Program-made: the position numbers and the translations under genes
Assembly (NCBI GenBank): GCA_028706835.1
Contig: JAQTVL010000190.1
Coordinates: 1 to 8,115 of the forward strand
Length of the DNA stretch: 8,115 nucleotides
Source: Phycisphaerae bacterium
Lineage (GTDB): Bacteria; Planctomycetota; Phycisphaerae; JAJVII01
Direction of reading: 5' to 3'
Part shown: positions 1-5,692 of the stretch, piece by piece
Layout of the letters: each line of letters opens with the position of its first letter
Position numbering within the stretch: position 1 is the stretch's first letter
The notes under the pieces: generated by a model
Databases searched by the model: none
Seen by the model: only the letters and a program-made list of their open reading frames with translations
Told to the model about the DNA's origin: nothing

Positions 1-1018
1 CGGCGGCGGCGCACGGCGGGGCCATCTCGCCGCGGATCACGCGGACGAAGTTGCACGCCTGCTGGCGCATCGCGTGAATCCACGGCATCGTCGGCTGGCG
101 GCGCTCCGGCGGATTGCCGTCCTTCGGGTCGGAGTAGATCTCGACCGTGCCGCAGCGGTTCACGGCCAGCGGGGCCGGCAGGCGGAGCATGATGTAGCCT
201 TTCTCGAAGGCGATCAGCGCCGACTCTTCCCATTCGATGGTCGTCTGGTAGGGCGTCATCTCGATCACGCCGGCGATGCCGGAGGCGCTGCGGACGGCCA
301 GCAGCACGCCGGTCTTCTCGGCGTAGGCGACCTCGTAGGGTTCGCCGAGCAGGTGCCGCATCAGGTTCACCTGGTGGATGTAGTAGTTGACGAACGCGAC
401 ATACTGCTTGGAAGTCTCGGCGTCCATGTCGCCGACGATGCCGCCGGACCAGGCTTTCTCGAGTTCGCGCGCCAGCGGCGGGGCCTTGTCGCCGGCATCC
501 ACGCGGCCGGTCATGCCCTCGGCCACCCAGTCGCCGGCGGGCATCAGGATGCGGACGTACTTGAGGGCGCCCATCTTGCCCGACGCCTTCCACTCGTCGA
601 CGGTCTTGCGGGCATACTCGGTGGCCGGGTCGGACCGCTTGTGGTAGCCGACCATGTGCGTGCAGCGGGCGGCCTTGGCCTGATCGGCCAGTTTCTTGCC
701 GGCCTCCGGCGCCACCGCGATCGGCTTCTCGGTGAACACGAACTTGCAGGCTGGGTATAGCTCTGGCAGCAGCACGGCGTGGCGGTCGAACGGCTGGCTG
801 GCGACGATGCCGTCGAGCTTCTCGGCCGCCAGCATCGCCTTGTGGTCGGGGTAGACCTTCGGTATGCCGTAGCGTGTCGCGACGAGCTGGCCGGTCTGCC
901 CGCGGATTTCCGCGACGGCGGCTACCTCGCAGTCCTTCATGGTCACATAGTTTGTCAGGTGGGCCATCTGCCCCATGCCGCCGACGCCGACGAAGCCGAT
1001 TCGAATCTTATCGCCCAT
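1..1018 (-). CDS. Gfo/Idh/MocA-family NAD(P)-dependent oxidoreductase, 3' end cut by the window edge
   Basis: The reading frame is open from an ATG at 1018 down to base 1, giving 339 residues without a stop, so only the C-terminal tail is missing. Residues 5-16 (IRIGFVGVGGMG) form the Rossmann dinucleotide-binding loop. EKP at 97-99 is the family's conserved lysine motif. GYHKR at 124-128 and H215/H222 in IHQVNLMRHLLGEP sit where the family's substrate-pocket residues fall. No signal peptide is seen, so it is probably cytoplasmic. GGAGGT (plus-strand 1029-1034) lies 10 nt before the ATG and supports this start. Family members oxidise or reduce sugars, inositols and related polyols with NAD(P); the substrate here cannot be told. 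It is divergent from an AraC-type regulator, a common arrangement for regulator and target. I saw no convincing promoter of its own. The family call is firm and the specific function is open. Confidence 0.9.
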   Translation of the reverse strand, partial: MGDKIRIGFVGVGGMGQMAHLTNYVTMKDCEVAAVAEIRGQTGQLVATRYGIPKVYPDHKAMLAAEKLDGIVASQPFDRHAVLLPELYPACKFVFTEKPIAVAPEAGKKLADQAKAARCTHMVGYHKRSDPATEYARKTVDEWKASGKMGALKYVRILMPAGDWVAEGMTGRVDAGDKAPPLARELEKAWSGGIVGDMDAETSKQYVAFVNYYIHQVNLMRHLLGEPYEVAYAEKTGVLLAVRSASGIAGVIEMTPYQTTIEWEESALIAFEKGYIMLRLPAPLAVNRCGTVEIYSDPKDGNPPERRQPTMPWIHAMRQQACNFVRVIRGEMAPPCAAA

Positions 1019-1074
1019 GATGGAATTGACCTCCAAGACAAGTAAGAGTGCCAACCTTGTGCGAAATTGTCACC

Positions 1075-1089
1075 GGCCTGGGACAGGCC
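1075..1089. promoter_or_regulatory. Perfect 6-bp inverted repeat in the divergent intergenic region
   Basis: GGCCTG and CAGGCC flank GGA in the gap between the oxidoreductase and the AraC-type gene, about 20 bp upstream of the regulator's -35 box. The position would suit an operator for the regulator. A GC-rich 6-bp palindrome is easily found by chance in such DNA, and AraC proteins often bind direct rather than inverted repeats, so this is only a candidate. Confidence 0.25.
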
Positions 1090-1108
1090 CAAGCCGAACG
1101 CCTGTGAG

Positions 1109-1137
1109 TTTACAGACTCGCCGGCCTCGTCTAAAAT
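1109..1137 (+). promoter_or_regulatory. Sigma70-type promoter of the AraC-family regulator
   Basis: TTTACA (1109-1114) is separated by 17 bp from TAAAAT (1132-1137); each hexamer matches the housekeeping consensus at five of six positions. Transcription would begin near 1144. The ATG at 1136 overlaps the -10 box and so would not be in the message, which leaves ATG 1187 as the first usable start. The -35 box also lies in an imperfect inverted repeat, CTGTGA..TTACAG at 1102-1115, a possible site for autoregulation. Confidence 0.6.
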
Positions 1138-1174
1138 GCCGATTGTTGCCTTGGCTTGTCAAAAATTGCTCATC

Positions 1175-1179
1175 GGGGA
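1175..1179 (+). promoter_or_regulatory. Shine-Dalgarno that fixes the regulator start
   Basis: GGGGA ends 7 nt before ATG 1187. No comparable purine-rich site stands before the in-frame ATG at 1136 or the in-frame TTG at 1067. Confidence 0.55.
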
Positions 1180-1186
1180 CCGTTGG

Positions 1187-1936
1187 ATGCGAGCGACATT
1201 GAACCATGTCGGGCGGGTGGCGCCGACCGTCGGCTGGCGGATGGTGTCTCACCGCCACGAGCGCGACAGCGAGACGATCGTCGTGCTGCGAGGCCGGCTG
1301 GCGGTGCGGATTCGCGGCCAGACGATCGAGGCGTCGGCTGGCGAGGCGCTGCTGTATCCCGCGGGCGAGCCGCACGAGGAGCGGGCTGTCGGCGGCGAGC
1401 AGTTGGAGACGATCTTCCTGAGCTGGCGCGCCTCGCGGCGGCAGGTCGAACGTTGGCCATTGAAATCGAGCGACGGCCGGGGCCGGCTGGAGTACCTGGC
1501 CCGATGGATGCTCGACGCATGGCACACGGCTGACGGCGGGCGGGGGGAATTGCTCGCATCGCTGCTGGCGACGCTGCTGCACGTCTACCGGGAAGGCGGG
1601 CGGGCGGGCGAGGACGAGATGGTCGCCCGGTTGCGAACGTTTCTGCAAGCCCGGCTGGCGAAGCCCCTGCAACTGGAGGACTTGGCGAACGAGGTCGGGG
1701 TGAGCCGGTATTATTTCGTTCGGCTGTTTCGGCGTCGCGCCGGCCTGACGCCGATGCGGTTCCTGCGGCGGTTGCGGGTGGAGGCCGCCCGAACGCTGCT
1801 GCTGACCACGCCGCTGCCGCTGCGGTCTATCGCCCGGCAGGTCGGCTTGGGCGACGAGTACCACCTGTCGCGCGTGTTCCTGGAAGTGACCGGCGGGCGG
1901 CCCAGCCAACTGCGGCACCGCCCGCGGGGCGGATGA
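1187..1936 (+). CDS. AraC/XylS-family transcriptional regulator with N-terminal cupin domain
   Basis: The protein has 249 residues from ATG 1187. Residues about 18-80 look like a cupin sensor: H22 and H24 with E27, then VVLRGRLAVRI and a second strand pair ending LLYPAGEPH (56-63), whose H63 could be a further metal ligand. Residues about 145-245 form the double helix-turn-helix DNA-binding domain. Helix-turn-helix 1 is at 161-182 (LQLEDLANEVGVSRYYFVRL). The family signature GLTPMRFLRRLRVEAARTLL follows at 186-205. Helix-turn-helix 2 is at 212-235, ending in GGRPSQLR. Such proteins usually sense a small sugar-like ligand and activate a nearby catabolic gene. The divergent Gfo/Idh oxidoreductase is the obvious target and the URO-D gene downstream a second possibility. 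The frame stays open upstream to a TTG at 1067, but a promoter overlaps that stretch. The family is clear; ligand and targets are inferred. Confidence 0.88.
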   Translation: MRATLNHVGRVAPTVGWRMVSHRHERDSETIVVLRGRLAVRIRGQTIEASAGEALLYPAGEPHEERAVGGEQLETIFLSWRASRRQVERWPLKSSDGRGRLEYLARWMLDAWHTADGGRGELLASLLATLLHVYREGGRAGEDEMVARLRTFLQARLAKPLQLEDLANEVGVSRYYFVRLFRRRAGLTPMRFLRRLRVEAARTLLLTTPLPLRSIARQVGLGDEYHLSRVFLEVTGGRPSQLRHRPRGG

Positions 1937-1981
1937 CAGCGCCGAGCGGCAAAGATCGCTGGCCTGACGCGCGGAATGCGG

Positions 1982-1987
1982 TATCAT
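1982..1987 (+). promoter_or_regulatory. Probable -10 element of the URO-D-family gene
   Basis: TATCAT in the context GCGGTATCAT lies 31 bp before the chosen GTG start. The matching -35 (CTGGCC, 1959-1964, 17-bp spacing) is poor at three of six positions, so activation by a regulator is possible. The seven bases GCGGTAT also precede the -10 of eda at 5596. The ATG at 1986 overlaps this box and would not be transcribed. Confidence 0.4.
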
Positions 1988-2004
1988 GGACCGCCAATCT
2001 ACCG

Positions 2005-2011
2005 AAAGGAG
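2005..2011 (+). promoter_or_regulatory. Shine-Dalgarno that fixes the URO-D-family start at GTG 2019
   Basis: AAAGGAG ends 7 nt before GTG 2019. It lies inside the longer frame that would begin at ATG 1986, which has no Shine-Dalgarno of its own. This makes the GTG the likely true start. Confidence 0.75.
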
Positions 2012-2018
2012 CCGTGCT

Positions 2019-3224
2019 GTGCTCGAAGACGAATTCGCGGAACTGATCAAGAGCGGCGGGGCAAAGACCAGCGGCGGGTCCGCGCCGGCGGGCGTGCTGA
2101 CGCCGCGGGAGCGGTTCCGCCGGTGCATGCACTTCCAGACGGTCGACCGCGTGCCGCACTGGGAGTTCGGCTACTGGAACGACACGATCAAGCGGTTTCA
2201 CCGCGAGGGATTGCCGAAGCAGTACGACGACAACTGGAAGGTCGAGCGGTATTTCGGCTGCGAGCACGCCGCGTACGTCGGCGGCGACCTCGGCACGCGG
2301 AACCATCGCAAGGGGCAGACCATCGAGGTCCGCGGCGACGTGACGATCAAGCGGGACGGCCTGGGCGTGCTGATGGAAGTGAACACTTCCGGCACCGACA
2401 CGATCCCGCACTACCTCGAATTCCCGATCCGCGACCGGGCGAGTTGGGTGGCCTTCCGCGACGAGTTCCTGCCGGCCAACATTGATGAGCGCGTGCCGGC
2501 GGACATCGCCAAGCGCGGTGCGGAGTTGCTGCGGGCTGACGTGCCCGTGGGCGTGAACTTCGGAAGCTACCTCGGCTGGGTGCGCAACTGGATCGGCTTC
2601 GAGAACATGGCCATGATGTTCTACGACAATCTGCCGCTGGTCGAGGAGATCGTGGCGCACAACGCGGGCATCATCCTCAAGGTGCTCGATCGCGTGCTGC
2701 CGCACGTGTCAGCTGACTTCGCCTGCGGGTGGGAGGACATCTGCTACAACAGCGGGCCGATCTGCTCGCCGGCGATGTTCGACCGGGTGGTGATGCCGCA
2801 TTTGCGACCGGTGCTCAAGCTGCTTCGCCGGCACGGCATCACGGTGATCTTCACAGACTGCGACGGCGACGTGTCGAAGCTCGTGCCGCTCTGGCTGGGG
2901 GCGGGGCAGAACTGCATGTTCCCCATCGAGGTCCGCGGCGGGACCGACCCGGTGAAGCTGCGCAAGGAGTATGGCCGGGAGATCCTGCTCATCGGCGGCG
3001 TGGACAAGATGGCGTTGCTGCGCGGCCGGGAGGGCGTGCTGGCGGAGTTGAAGCGTCTGGAGCCGGTGGTCGCCGACGGCGGGTTCATCCCGCACGTGGA
3101 TCACCGCGTGCAGGCCGATGTGCCGTACGATACGTATCGCTACTACGTCCGTGAGAAACTGGCGATGCTGGGGTGGAAGAAGGAGGAGATCGCGGCGATC
3201 GAGCCCCTGCGAGGACTGAAGTAG
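2019..3224 (+). CDS. Uroporphyrinogen decarboxylase-superfamily protein (not HemE), possible methyltransferase-like
   Basis: The protein has 401 residues from GTG 2019; eleven more codons reach ATG 1986 but overlap the -10 box. Residues 12-27 are a flexible Gly/Ser/Ala stretch, after which LTPRERFRRCMHFQTVDRVP (28-47) opens the URO-D TIM-barrel in the usual way. Other landmarks are NFGSYLGWVRNWIGFENM (180-197), CGWEDICYNSGP (236-247), TDCDGD (279-284), NCMFPIEV (298-305), IGGVDK (325-330) and PHVDHRVQADVP (358-369). The RQAGRY motif of true HemE near the N-terminus is absent, so haem synthesis is unlikely. Related proteins include corrinoid-dependent methyltransferases such as MtaA, whose zinc site is His-x-Cys plus a later Cys. 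Here TDCDGD and HVDH occupy about those places, so any metal site must differ. It is probably cytoplasmic and monocistronic: probable promoter before it and a hairpin terminator after it. The adjacent AraC regulator suggests inducible catabolism. The superfamily is sure; the reaction is unknown. Confidence 0.85.
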   Translation: MLEDEFAELIKSGGAKTSGGSAPAGVLTPRERFRRCMHFQTVDRVPHWEFGYWNDTIKRFHREGLPKQYDDNWKVERYFGCEHAAYVGGDLGTRNHRKGQTIEVRGDVTIKRDGLGVLMEVNTSGTDTIPHYLEFPIRDRASWVAFRDEFLPANIDERVPADIAKRGAELLRADVPVGVNFGSYLGWVRNWIGFENMAMMFYDNLPLVEEIVAHNAGIILKVLDRVLPHVSADFACGWEDICYNSGPICSPAMFDRVVMPHLRPVLKLLRRHGITVIFTDCDGDVSKLVPLWLGAGQNCMFPIEVRGGTDPVKLRKEYGREILLIGGVDKMALLRGREGVLAELKRLEPVVADGGFIPHVDHRVQADVPYDTYRYYVREKLAMLGWKKEEIAAIEPLRGLK

Positions 3225-3249
3225 ATTCGGACGTGTTGCTCCACCCATC

Positions 3250-3283
3250 AAAAAGCCCAGGGACCGCAGTCCCTGGGCTTTTT
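3250..3283. terminator. Bidirectional intrinsic terminator between convergent genes
   Basis: A perfect 14-bp stem (A5 GCCCAGGGA at 3250-3263 against TCCCTGGGC T5 at 3270-3283) has the six-base loop CCGCAG. Reading rightwards it ends in a T-run 26 bp after the URO-D stop. Reading leftwards the A-run becomes a T-run, 36 bp after the stop of the secreted unknown. It can therefore end transcription from both sides. Confidence 0.93.
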
Positions 3284-3318
3284 CCTGATGCAGGACGACG
3301 CGTCGCGCAGGCGCAACC

Positions 3319-4233
3319 CTACGGCAGTTGGATCGGTCCGATCGGCGGCGTGGTGGTCGAATTGCCCGTGCCGCCGGCAGACTTCTTGATCGGCTCGCCG
3401 CGGTTGAACATGTCTTTCACGTCGAATGACAGCCGCTTGACATCCGATTGCGTGACCAGCAGGAACCGGAACGACTGGTGTACCTGCGTGCCGGCCAGCG
3501 TGAACTTCGAGGTCCATGTGCCGGTCTTGCCCATCGGGTCGCCCTCGGTCCACCGCCCGCCGCCGAGGTCCTTACCCAGGGGGTCCATCGCGAACACCTG
3601 CTCGATGAACGGCACGGTCGGCGTGCTGTCCAGCCGCTTGTAGTCCAGCGCCACCGTCAGTTCGCGGGCCGTGCTCATCGTCAGGCTGCGGATTCGGATC
3701 GAGACGCCCTGGCCAACGTCCTTGAAGTCCTCCATGACGATCGCGGGCAGGCGGACCTCCTCCCGCTTCTTGGCGATCACAACATCGGTCTCCAGCCCCA
3801 ACGTGCCGATCAGCGTCGCGTCCTTGGCCAGTTCCGTCCGCGGAAGCTCGACCTGCCCGACGTTGCGGTGGATCGCGTTGTAGGCCCCGAAGCTGGAGAC
3901 CATCGGCCCGCCGGCCGTGCCCGTGCCGCTCTTGACGGACATGTCCGCGCCCTTGGCGTCCGCGATGGACCGGATGCGGAGTTTCTTGAAGACCGCGACG
4001 ACATCCATGTCGGCGGGCGCTTCGATTGAGCCGTCCATCTGGAGGCTGTATCTCGACTTGGCCACATCGCCAAGCTCGACGTCGGCGGTGGTCTTGAGCT
4101 TGCCCCAGACCAGCGTAAAGCCGTCGGCCTTGAACTCCGGGCCCTTGGCCCGTTCCCCGGGCTGCGGCGCCGCCAGGAGCACCGCGCCGATCGCCAGAAC
4201 CGCCACTGCCGACTTGAGCATACGAGCGAACAT
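3319..4233 (-). CDS. Secreted protein of unknown function
   Basis: I do not recognise this protein. It has 304 residues from ATG 4233, chosen because GAGGGGA (plus-strand 4239-4245) stands 5 nt upstream. The longer frame to ATG 4284 has no such site and its start overlaps a -10 box. The N-terminus is a clear signal peptide: Arg4 and Lys7, then a hydrophobic core at about 8-22 ending LLAA, with cleavage likely near residue 22. The mature part has no cysteine and alternates short polar and hydrophobic stretches that look beta-rich, for example FTLVWGKLKTTADVEL (39-54) and VSIRIRSLTM (177-186). Some blocks recall repeated strands of a beta-sandwich, but no catalytic motif is visible. The last 20 residues are rich in Gly, Ser, Thr and Pro. 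There is no C-terminal anchor or lipobox, so it is probably free outside the inner membrane. It follows an exported hydrolase gene on the same strand, but its own promoter weakens the case for an operon. Confidence 0.8.
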   Translation of the reverse strand: MFARMLKSAVAVLAIGAVLLAAPQPGERAKGPEFKADGFTLVWGKLKTTADVELGDVAKSRYSLQMDGSIEAPADMDVVAVFKKLRIRSIADAKGADMSVKSGTGTAGGPMVSSFGAYNAIHRNVGQVELPRTELAKDATLIGTLGLETDVVIAKKREEVRLPAIVMEDFKDVGQGVSIRIRSLTMSTARELTVALDYKRLDSTPTVPFIEQVFAMDPLGKDLGGGRWTEGDPMGKTGTWTSKFTLAGTQVHQSFRFLLVTQSDVKRLSFDVKDMFNRGEPIKKSAGGTGNSTTTPPIGPIQLP

Positions 4234-4279
4234 GTGGTTCCCCTCACGCCAGGACGTCGAGCCAGTATTCATACGACGT

Positions 4280-4307
4280 ATCATAACTTCGGGTGCAAGC
4301 CTCGCAA
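4280..4307 (-). promoter_or_regulatory. Promoter of the secreted unknown gene
   Basis: On the minus strand TTGCGA (4307-4302) is followed after 16 bp by TATGAT (4285-4280), a five-of-six match to the -10 consensus. Transcription would start near 4272, leaving a leader of about 39 nt that contains the GAGGGGA ribosome site. It lies entirely in the gap after the hydrolase gene. Confidence 0.5.
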
Positions 4308-4321
4308 CAGGCGCCAGGTCG

Positions 4322-5533
4322 TCACTCCGGCTGAGTCGTCCGCTCCGGCGGCGGGGCGGGCAGGGGCTTCGCGGCCGCCGCCTGGGCGCTGAACCCGATG
4401 ATCGCCGGCCGGGGCGAGCAGTCCGGCTTCCGCGGCGTTGCGAACATCCATGCGTGCAACTTGGCCCACTGCTCCCGGGTCGGGTAGTGCCCGCCGTCGT
4501 GTTCGAAGTAGACGTGCGCGATCTTCAGTTTCTCCATCGCCTCGTGCATCCGCCGCGGCCCAGCCACCGGGATGTGGTCCTTCACTCCGTGCATGATGAA
4601 CAGCGGCATGGTGCGGAGCCGGAACACCGCGTTCGGCTGGATCGCCGGCATGCCCGCGGAACTGGCGCCCGCGCTGAACAACTCCGGGTGCAGCGCCGCC
4701 AGCCCCCACGTGCCCATGCCGCCGCCGCTGCCGCCCATGACGATGATCCGTCGCGGGTCGATGCGATAGTTGTCCGCCAGGTACCCGATGATGCGGGCGA
4801 TGTTCTCCTGGTCGGCTGGGTTGTACCACAGGTGCGCCCGGTGCAGCGTTCGCGGCGCCGCCACGAAGTAGCCCCTGCCGGGCGCGTTGGCGGTCCGCCA
4901 CCAACTGAATATCGCCGTCGGGGTATCGTCGGTCCCGTGCAGGGCGATGATCAGCGGCCACTCCGTTCGCGGGTCGTAATCCTTCGGCACGCCGAGCAGC
5001 ATAATCGCCCGCGGGTTCTCCCCCGCCCACGGCAACTTCACCTCGACCTGGCTATTGGCTGCCGCCGGGTAGAGTCGGGGGCTGGCCAGCCAATGCTCCA
5101 CGGTCGCCGCTGACGGCAGGGAGGGGCGGTCCGCCTGCGAGGCCGCCGCCAGCATCCGCGCCCGCTCCGCCGGCTGGCTGGCCGCGACCACCCGGCTGAC
5201 CATCGCGGCGATCTCGTCATCGCGCTGGGTCGTAATCGTGGGATAGGGCCTCGGCCAGCCGCCCTTGGGCGGGAGCGGCGGGTTGTCCCACCCGGGCGGC
5301 GGCGGGGGAATCTTCTCGCCATCCTTGTAGATGCCGGCGATGGACCGACGGTCGATGCGGGTCGTCATGCTGGGGTTGTTGCGGACGACGACCTGCTTGT
5401 CGTTCTGCTCGATGATCTTGCCGCGGATCAACTGCCCGTCGTTGAGTTGCACAACCTCCGCGCAGACGGCTGACGCCAGCGTCAGCACGCTGGCTAGTGC
5501 GAGGATACGACGGACGCGGAGAGTCTTTGTCAC
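4322..5533 (-). CDS. Secreted alpha/beta hydrolase (esterase/S9-like) with N-terminal Sm-like domain
   Basis: The protein has 403 residues from GTG 5533, the only start codon in frame before a good signal peptide (RVRR at 6-9, core about 10-23, cleavage after SAVCA at 25). Residues 26-70 (VVQLNDGQLIRGKIIEQ, then strands to RSIAGIY) resemble the small Sm/SH3-like barrel often found at the N-terminus of planctomycete exported proteins. A proline-rich linker follows at 76-98, then an Ala-rich helical stretch, then an alpha/beta hydrolase from about 163 to 366. HGTDD (199-203) fits the oxyanion region. GGSGGG (267-272) is the nucleophile elbow with Ser269. D319 in GVKDHIP and H349 in DGGHYP complete a plausible triad. 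The order and spacing match secreted carbohydrate-ester or polyester esterases and prolyl-oligopeptidase-like enzymes. The substrate is not readable. The Ala/Pro-rich C-terminal tail (383-403) looks disordered. It is divergent from eda. Confidence 0.88.
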   Translation of the reverse strand: MTKTLRVRRILALASVLTLASAVCAEVVQLNDGQLIRGKIIEQNDKQVVVRNNPSMTTRIDRRSIAGIYKDGEKIPPPPPGWDNPPLPPKGGWPRPYPTITTQRDDEIAAMVSRVVAASQPAERARMLAAASQADRPSLPSAATVEHWLASPRLYPAAANSQVEVKLPWAGENPRAIMLLGVPKDYDPRTEWPLIIALHGTDDTPTAIFSWWRTANAPGRGYFVAAPRTLHRAHLWYNPADQENIARIIGYLADNYRIDPRRIIVMGGSGGGMGTWGLAALHPELFSAGASSAGMPAIQPNAVFRLRTMPLFIMHGVKDHIPVAGPRRMHEAMEKLKIAHVYFEHDGGHYPTREQWAKLHAWMFATPRKPDCSPRPAIIGFSAQAAAAKPLPAPPPERTTQPE

Positions 5534-5540
5534 CGATGCT

Positions 5541-5546
5541 ATTCTA
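5541..5546 (-). promoter_or_regulatory. -10 element of the hydrolase gene, implying a leaderless message
   Basis: On the minus strand TAGAAT (5546-5541) matches TATAAT at five of six positions and ends seven bases before GTG 5533. Transcription would start at or within a base or two of the start codon. No Shine-Dalgarno is present and no other start codon is in frame upstream. No good -35 is seen. Confidence 0.45.
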
Positions 5547-5576
5547 CAGCCTCGGGTGTGGCGGTGCGCCGCGCGT

Positions 5577-5605
5577 TTGCCAATCCACGCCCACTGCGGT
5601 ATATT
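5577..5605 (+). promoter_or_regulatory. Sigma70-type promoter of eda
   Basis: TTGCCA (5577-5582), a 17-bp spacer and TATATT (5600-5605) each differ from consensus at one position only. Transcription would start near 5612, giving a leader of about 80 nt before the aldolase start. The promoter is back to back with that of the hydrolase gene. Confidence 0.7.
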
Positions 5606-5635
5606 GCCCGCGTGTTATGCGGCGATCCGGTCCGA

Positions 5636-5652
5636 GCCGGGAATTGCCCGGC
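5636..5652 (+). promoter_or_regulatory. Small GC hairpin in the eda leader
   Basis: GCCGGG (5636-5641) and CCCGGC (5647-5652) pair perfectly around the loop AATTG. It is not followed by a T-run, so it is not a terminator. It could stabilise or shape the leader RNA, or be chance in GC-rich DNA. It lies inside a 16-codon open frame at 5617-5667. Confidence 0.25.
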
Positions 5653-5692
5653 AGGCTGGCGCCATAGGAAGACCCCAACCAGGAGCCCAACG

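Noticed and set aside
74..760. Plus-strand open frame opposite the oxidoreductase
   Set aside because: It is the complement of a well-conserved Gfo/Idh sequence with GxGxxG and EKP motifs; its product is low-complexity Gly/His/Arg.
1038..1054. Sigma54-like element on the minus strand before the oxidoreductase (TGGCAC followed by TTGT)
   Set aside because: The spacing between the GG and the downstream element is one base too long and the invariant GC is GT. Sigma54 promoters tolerate neither well.
1070..2128. Long minus-strand open frame opposite the AraC gene
   Set aside because: Its product is low-complexity Arg/Gln/Pro with no domain, as expected from the complement of GC-rich coding DNA. 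The plus strand has a clear AraC domain and URO-D start.
1827..2705. Long minus-strand open frame opposite the URO-D gene
   Set aside because: It is a shadow rich in Val/His/Arg with no recognisable motif, and it overlaps strongly supported coding sequence.
2019..3224. HemE, uroporphyrinogen decarboxylase of haem synthesis
   Set aside because: The RQAGRY substrate-binding motif near the N-terminus is missing and the length of 401 is above the usual 340-360. Only superfamily membership is supported.
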